A stretch of DNA of 17,913 bases, from NCBI GenBank assembly GCA_964483175.1, contig CAZAAT010000048.1, forward strand, positions 1-17,913, written 5' to 3'. The stretch is from JAAYHC01 sp964483175. Lineage in GTDB: Bacteria; Bacillota; UBA5301. Under the pieces are notes generated by a model. It was given only the letters and a program-made list of their open reading frames with translations. It did not search any database and had not been told where the DNA came from. This document shows positions 15,090-17,913 of the stretch, one piece after another (position 1 is the first letter of the stretch; each line of letters opens with the position of its first letter). The position numbers and the translations under genes are program-made.

Positions 15090-16127
15090 ATGATAGCTAG
15101 CATGGAAAATTTCCAGAATACCGTGATAAAGAAAGTCCGGGAGGACTCAAAAAAACTGGTAATGCCAACACATGTGGATGCTCTTCTAGCCCTCTTGCCA
15201 GGGGTCACCCAGGAAGAGCTATCTGCTAACTTACGTAAGATTACCGAGAATGAAAAATTTAGCGATATTATATTGGTAAAGGCCTTTACCGACTCTCAGT
15301 ATGTCTACTCGAACAGACACATGACTGACACTTTAGCCAAAAACTTGATCCGCGCTACAGAAATGAAGCCCGTAGTTGCTGACAAGGTAAGGGAGGACTC
15401 CAGGGAGACGGCAAAGCCAACTGATATGAATGTCTTTTTTGGCCTGATTCCCGAGTTATCTACAGAAGAGTTACAACAGTGTTACTCGGAAATGAAAGCA
15501 GACGAACGTTACCAAGATATTACCGCTGTTACCGCTTTTAGCGGAGCAGTTTACTATTACTCGAAAACCTCCTTGGATGAGCAAAATGCTGCCCGTTTGG
15601 CAAGGTTGGCAGAGTTGCAGAAAAAAATAGCTGATAAAGTACGGGGAGACACCAAGTACTTAGAGGATTTGACCAAAATGGATGCTCTGTTAGAACTTGC
15701 CCCGGAGCTAGACTTAAACGAAGTAAAAACCGCGTTAGACGAACTGATGTCTAACGAAAGATATAATGATATTGAAGTGCTAACGGCACGCGACGGATCC
15801 GAATATCTTGTCTCCAAAAAGCATATGTCTCAGAGCTATGCAATGATCTTGCTACGTACCAAAGTGAATGACCCGGCTTATACTATCGCCGAAACAGTAC
15901 GCGAAGAGTCCCGGGTTTACCCTAGGCCGACAAATATTGAGTTATTCAAATATGGCTTGTTTAAAATGGACCGTGAAAAGCTGGACGAGTATATAGATCA
16001 GGCGATGGAGGAATACGAAGATTTAATGCTAATTGATATAGAAGGTAGAGTCTTTCTATACTCTAATCAATATATGACCGAGGAACAAGCAATCTTGGTG
16101 GCGCTCAAGGCTTACCGGGAGAATTAG
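15090..16127 (+). CDS. Unrecognised four-repeat protein of the AOR cassette
   Basis: A 345-residue cytosolic protein consisting almost entirely of four tandem ~84-residue repeats (about 15114-15362, 15369-15614, 15621-15860 and 15882-16115). Each repeat starts with a [KT]VR-[EG]-[DE]-[ST] helix and ends with a [YF]-x-[YV]-S-[NK] strand before a short helix; the VR anchors are 84, 84 and 86 residues apart. The last repeat is nearly identical in its IAETVREES-x-x-YPRPT segment to the second repeat of the protein at 11178-11858. I do not recognise the domain; a winged-helix-like fold is a guess. There is no signal, membrane helix or metal-ligand motif, and only one Cys. ATG 15090 is chosen because AAAGGATGG precedes it by about 9 bases; ATG 15081 directly abuts AAAGG. 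It is followed by a terminator shared in sequence with the earlier copy. Confidence 0.8.
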   Translation: MIASMENFQNTVIKKVREDSKKLVMPTHVDALLALLPGVTQEELSANLRKITENEKFSDIILVKAFTDSQYVYSNRHMTDTLAKNLIRATEMKPVVADKVREDSRETAKPTDMNVFFGLIPELSTEELQQCYSEMKADERYQDITAVTAFSGAVYYYSKTSLDEQNAARLARLAELQKKIADKVRGDTKYLEDLTKMDALLELAPELDLNEVKTALDELMSNERYNDIEVLTARDGSEYLVSKKHMSQSYAMILLRTKVNDPAYTIAETVREESRVYPRPTNIELFKYGLFKMDREKLDEYIDQAMEEYEDLMLIDIEGRVFLYSNQYMTEEQAILVALKAYREN

Positions 16128-16138
16128 GAGTAGCAATC

Positions 16139-16192
16139 ATGAAGTTGATCCAACCTCTAGGCACTGAATGCCATGAGGTCAATAGATGGTAA
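16139..16192 (+). pseudogene. 17-codon remnant of the small RHH-like gene
   Basis: Directly after the four-repeat gene, TTAGGAGTAGCAATC is followed by an ATG opening MKLIQPLG. This matches MKFIPPLG at the start of the small gene at 16412, including its ribosome-site context. The frame stops after 17 codons, inside the next terminator block. It looks like a truncated paralogue, although translation of the short peptide cannot be excluded. Confidence 0.5.
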
Positions 16193-16194
16193 TA

Positions 16195-16228
16195 AATGGG
16201 GACTGCTAAAAACCAGTCCCCATTTTTG
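16195..16228 (+). terminator. Terminator after the four-repeat gene
   Basis: AATGGGGACTG (16195-16205) pairs perfectly with CAGTCCCCATT (16214-16224) around an A-rich 8-base loop, and the T-run extends to 16228. It is the counterpart of the terminator at 11894-11930. Confidence 0.88.
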
Positions 16229-16315
16229 CCCTTTCATGTCCTAATATGTACAATTCATGCCAAAATTTTGCACTTTTTGGTGAATTATGCAGGGGATTTT
16301 GGTGCCTAACTAGAA

Positions 16316-16328
16316 TATCGTGAATAAA
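16316..16328 (+). promoter_or_regulatory. Conserved TATCGTGAATAAA element, copy 2
   Basis: Same element as at 12019-12031, with core CGTGAA at 16319-16324. It lies about 90 bases upstream of the small RHH-like gene and downstream of the duplicated terminator. Its retention in both copies of the block suggests function. Confidence 0.4.
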
Positions 16329-16351
16329 TACACCAATAAGCAGAACTGGCT

Positions 16352-16399
16352 AAGGAACAAGCAATCTAGGTGGCACTGAAAGGATACCGGGAGAGATTA
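16352..16399 (+). pseudogene. Decayed 3' end of a repeat-protein gene
   Basis: This segment aligns with the last codons of the four-repeat gene (16080-16127) at an offset of 272 bases. It reads KEQAI, a TAG stop, then VALKGYRER, against EEQAILVALKAYREN in the intact gene. The in-frame TAG and the loss of the normal stop show it is non-coding debris. It immediately precedes the small RHH-like gene, as the intact gene's end precedes the 17-codon remnant. Confidence 0.6.
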
Positions 16400-16411
16400 G
16401 GAGCAAAAGCC

Positions 16412-16672
16412 ATGAAATTTATCCCGCCTCTAGGCATCAATAAACAGGCAGTTGACTGGAGAATCTCGAAACACTCACGCGATATTGTGAAATACTACGC
16501 AGAATACACTGAACGCCACGAGGAAGATGTTGTAGACATGGTGGTAAAAAACTTGTTGACCGATCCTGGTTTTCTAAATTGGATCAAAACTCGCAGATAT
16601 AACAAACGTATTTGTCAGCAGTTGCAACTAGATTTACCAGAGATAGCAGAAACAGACGACTCAACAAACTAA
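16412..16672 (+). CDS. Small ribbon-helix-helix-like protein
   Basis: An 86-residue protein, MKFIPPLG at the start, not identified by name. Residues about 11-50 fit a ribbon-helix-helix layout. A short strand VDWRISKH is followed by helix SRDIVKYYAEYTER and helix EEDVVDMVVKNLLTD, then a basic helix with FLNWIKTRRYNKRI. RHH proteins are dimeric DNA-binding regulators or antitoxins; no toxin gene is adjacent, so a regulator of the neighbouring redox genes is the simpler reading. ATG 16412 is preferred, with AGGAG at 16399-16403 and an 8-base spacer. The frame is open upstream to GTG 16370, but those codons are the decayed end of another gene. A terminator follows, and then an array of short direct repeats that could be its binding site. 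Confidence 0.65.
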   Translation: MKFIPPLGINKQAVDWRISKHSRDIVKYYAEYTERHEEDVVDMVVKNLLTDPGFLNWIKTRRYNKRICQQLQLDLPEIAETDDSTN

Positions 16673-16713
16673 CCAGCTAGGCACGCCAAACCAGATTGCT
16701 TACCTATAGAGGG

Positions 16714-16745
16714 GACCTCACTAGATGTGGGGTCTTTTCTTTTTG
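16714..16745 (+). terminator. Terminator after the small RHH-like gene
   Basis: GACCTCAC (16714-16721) pairs with GTGGGGTC (16727-16734, one G-T pair) around a TAGAT loop, followed by TTTTCTTTTT. Its stem sequence is unrelated to those of the other two terminators of the cassette. Confidence 0.8.
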
Positions 16746-16762
16746 CAGCAAATTTCGGCTTG

Positions 16763-16820
16763 GTGATTTACCCTGCGAATTAAGTTGTGAGAATTATTTG
16801 TGAAAACTTTCGTGAATCAA
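16763..16820 (+). repeat. Short direct repeats with ~12-bp spacing upstream of second ferredoxin
   Basis: GTGA or GCGA cores followed by A/T-rich bases occur at 16763, 16775, 16787, 16800 and 16812, spaced 12, 12, 13 and 12 bases (loose consensus TTTGTGAATTA). The last unit is the conserved CGTGAATCAA element, copy 3, 118 bases before the ferredoxin start. Regular spacing near one helical turn suggests cooperative binding of a regulator. The units are short and the region is A/T-rich, so chance is possible. Confidence 0.4.
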
Positions 16821-16846
16821 GAGATCCCCTTCGTGCCATGGAACAA

Positions 16847-16865
16847 CCTGCTCGGGACGAGCAGG
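16847..16865 (+). other. Leader hairpin of the second ferredoxin-AOR operon
   Basis: CCTGCTCG pairs perfectly with CGAGCAGG across a GGA loop, about 63 bases before the start codon. No T-run follows directly; a short TTTT appears at 16880-16883. It may be a leader structure. I could not match it to a known molybdenum/tungsten-cofactor riboswitch. Confidence 0.45.
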
Positions 16866-16928
16866 CAGGCTAGCTGGGCTTTTACTCGAAGTACTAGGCC
16901 GCAAACCAAATAGAGGAGGTAAAAATAG

Positions 16929-17651
16929 ATGAAGCAAGAGCCTAAAAGTACCGCTGCGAATATCGCTGAGTTTTTCCGTGTGAATCGGCCGACTTCGAGA
17001 CGGGGATTTCTTAAACTCTCAGCTGCTACAGCTGTGGCCATTTACGGAGTGAATGTTCTGGGTAAGAAACCGGCGGTTGAAGCAGCAGATCTGTTGATTC
17101 TCGAAGATGCTAAAGGAGTTCTGATTTCAGATCCGACGCGTTGTGTTGGTTGTCGCCGTTGTGAACTGGCTTGTACAGAGTATAAGGACGGCAAATCTTC
17201 GCCAACTATTGCGCGAATCAAGGTGGCACGAAATATGAACTATGGTGCGCAGAGTGCCCAATTCGGTTTCCAACGGGGCCAAGGCACATTCGGCAACTTC
17301 TTGATTGTTCAGGATATGTGCAAGCAGTGTCCACATCCAGTTCCGTGTGCGACGGCCTGTCCTAATGATGCGATTCAAGTTCAGGGTTCTGTTAAAGCTC
17401 GGGTTGTTAACACCAGCAAGTGCGTGGGCTGCAAAGTCTGTCAACGGGCATGTCCATGGGATATGATGTGCTTTGACGAGGAGATCGGCAAGGCAACCAA
17501 GTGCAATTTGTGCGATGGCCACCCGCAATGTGTCGAAGCCTGTCCCACCGCAAGCCTGCGGTTTGTGCCGTGGCGCGACCTAACCAAAGAGACGCGGATT
17601 CGCCAGGCCGGAATGCTGGCTGTTGATGAGAGCTGTAGAGATTGCCACTAA
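16929..17651 (+). CDS. Tat-exported four-cluster ferredoxin subunit (YdhY-like) 2
   Basis: A 240-residue paralogue of the ferredoxin at 12144. The Tat signal is TSRRGFLK (Arg24-Arg25) followed by a hydrophobic Ala/Val stretch and a likely cut near VEA (50-52). Four [4Fe-4S] sets are complete: Cys 72/75/78/82, 131/134/140/144, 165/168/171/175 and 192/195/201/205. The segments QCPHPVPC-x-x-ACPN and RFVPWRD match the first copy (RLVPWRD there), but the N-terminal third has diverged. The protein ends exactly on Cys236-x-x-Cys239-His240, so the C-terminal CxxCH is kept in both copies. GAGGAGGT precedes the ATG. The downstream AOR gene begins 20 bases after the stop. It is the presumed electron-transfer partner of that second enzyme. 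Confidence 0.9.
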   Translation: MKQEPKSTAANIAEFFRVNRPTSRRGFLKLSAATAVAIYGVNVLGKKPAVEAADLLILEDAKGVLISDPTRCVGCRRCELACTEYKDGKSSPTIARIKVARNMNYGAQSAQFGFQRGQGTFGNFLIVQDMCKQCPHPVPCATACPNDAIQVQGSVKARVVNTSKCVGCKVCQRACPWDMMCFDEEIGKATKCNLCDGHPQCVEACPTASLRFVPWRDLTKETRIRQAGMLAVDESCRDCH

Positions 17652-17656
17652 ATTAA

Positions 17657-17913
<257 letters not shown>

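Noticed and set aside
16412..16672. Antitoxin of a toxin-antitoxin pair
   Set aside because: The RHH-like layout would fit, but no toxin-sized frame with a ribosome site is adjacent on either side.
16741..16928. Molybdenum/tungsten-cofactor or c-di-GMP riboswitch in the ferredoxin 2 leader
   Set aside because: A hairpin and a GGGAC segment are present, but the conserved cores of those RNA classes could not be found by eye.

Overview
The window looks like part of an anaerobic Bacillota (Clostridia-type) chromosome. The grounds are purine-rich Shine-Dalgarno sites, frequent GTG/TTG starts, a two-gene LysO lysine exporter, LysM proteins with repeats ending in C-I-P, an RpiR-controlled sugar operon and abundant oxygen-sensitive Fe-S / pterin oxidoreductase genes. 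This is judged by eye from gene families; no database search was possible. The solute-binding protein has a plain Sec signal and no lipobox, which would be unusual for a monoderm and leaves a diderm Bacillota lineage possible.

Left part (1-5100). The 3' end of a DUF362 protein with a C-terminal 2x[4Fe-4S] module converges on a CorC/HlyC-type CBS membrane protein. Divergent from that gene lies the two-gene LysO exporter, whose reading frames overlap by 4 bp. Next is a large protein of eight LysM repeats, six of which form three copies of an exact 336-bp double unit, followed by an unrecognised C-terminal domain. A bidirectional terminator (5107-5128) closes this side.

Middle (5141-11017, minus strand). 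A compact six-gene operon runs right to left: RpiR-type regulator, double-SIS sugar-phosphate enzyme, PfkB kinase, sugar-binding protein and two CUT1 permeases. There is no ATPase gene. Apart from its regulator, the content parallels the Bacillus frl (fructosamine) operon, so a glycated amine or an amino sugar is a reasonable substrate guess. A perfect palindrome (11076-11088) upstream of the regulator is a candidate RpiR operator.

Right part (11178-17913, plus strand). A duplicated redox cassette. Each copy has a Tat-signal, four-cluster ferredoxin (resembling E. coli YdhY) followed by a tungsten/molybdenum aldehyde:ferredoxin-oxidoreductase-family protein (resembling YdhV). The second oxidoreductase runs off the window. 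Between and before them lie two cytosolic proteins built from an ~84-residue repeat I do not recognise (about two copies in one, four in the other), plus a small ribbon-helix-helix-like protein. Both ferredoxins end in a C-terminal CxxCH, and neither oxidoreductase has its own export signal.

The intergenic regions (terminator, then a TATCGTGAATAAA-like element) are also duplicated. A scar near 16083-16430 shows that a further repeat-protein/small-protein copy has decayed or been deleted. This right-hand cassette, with its unrecognised repeat family, is the most likely novel system here.
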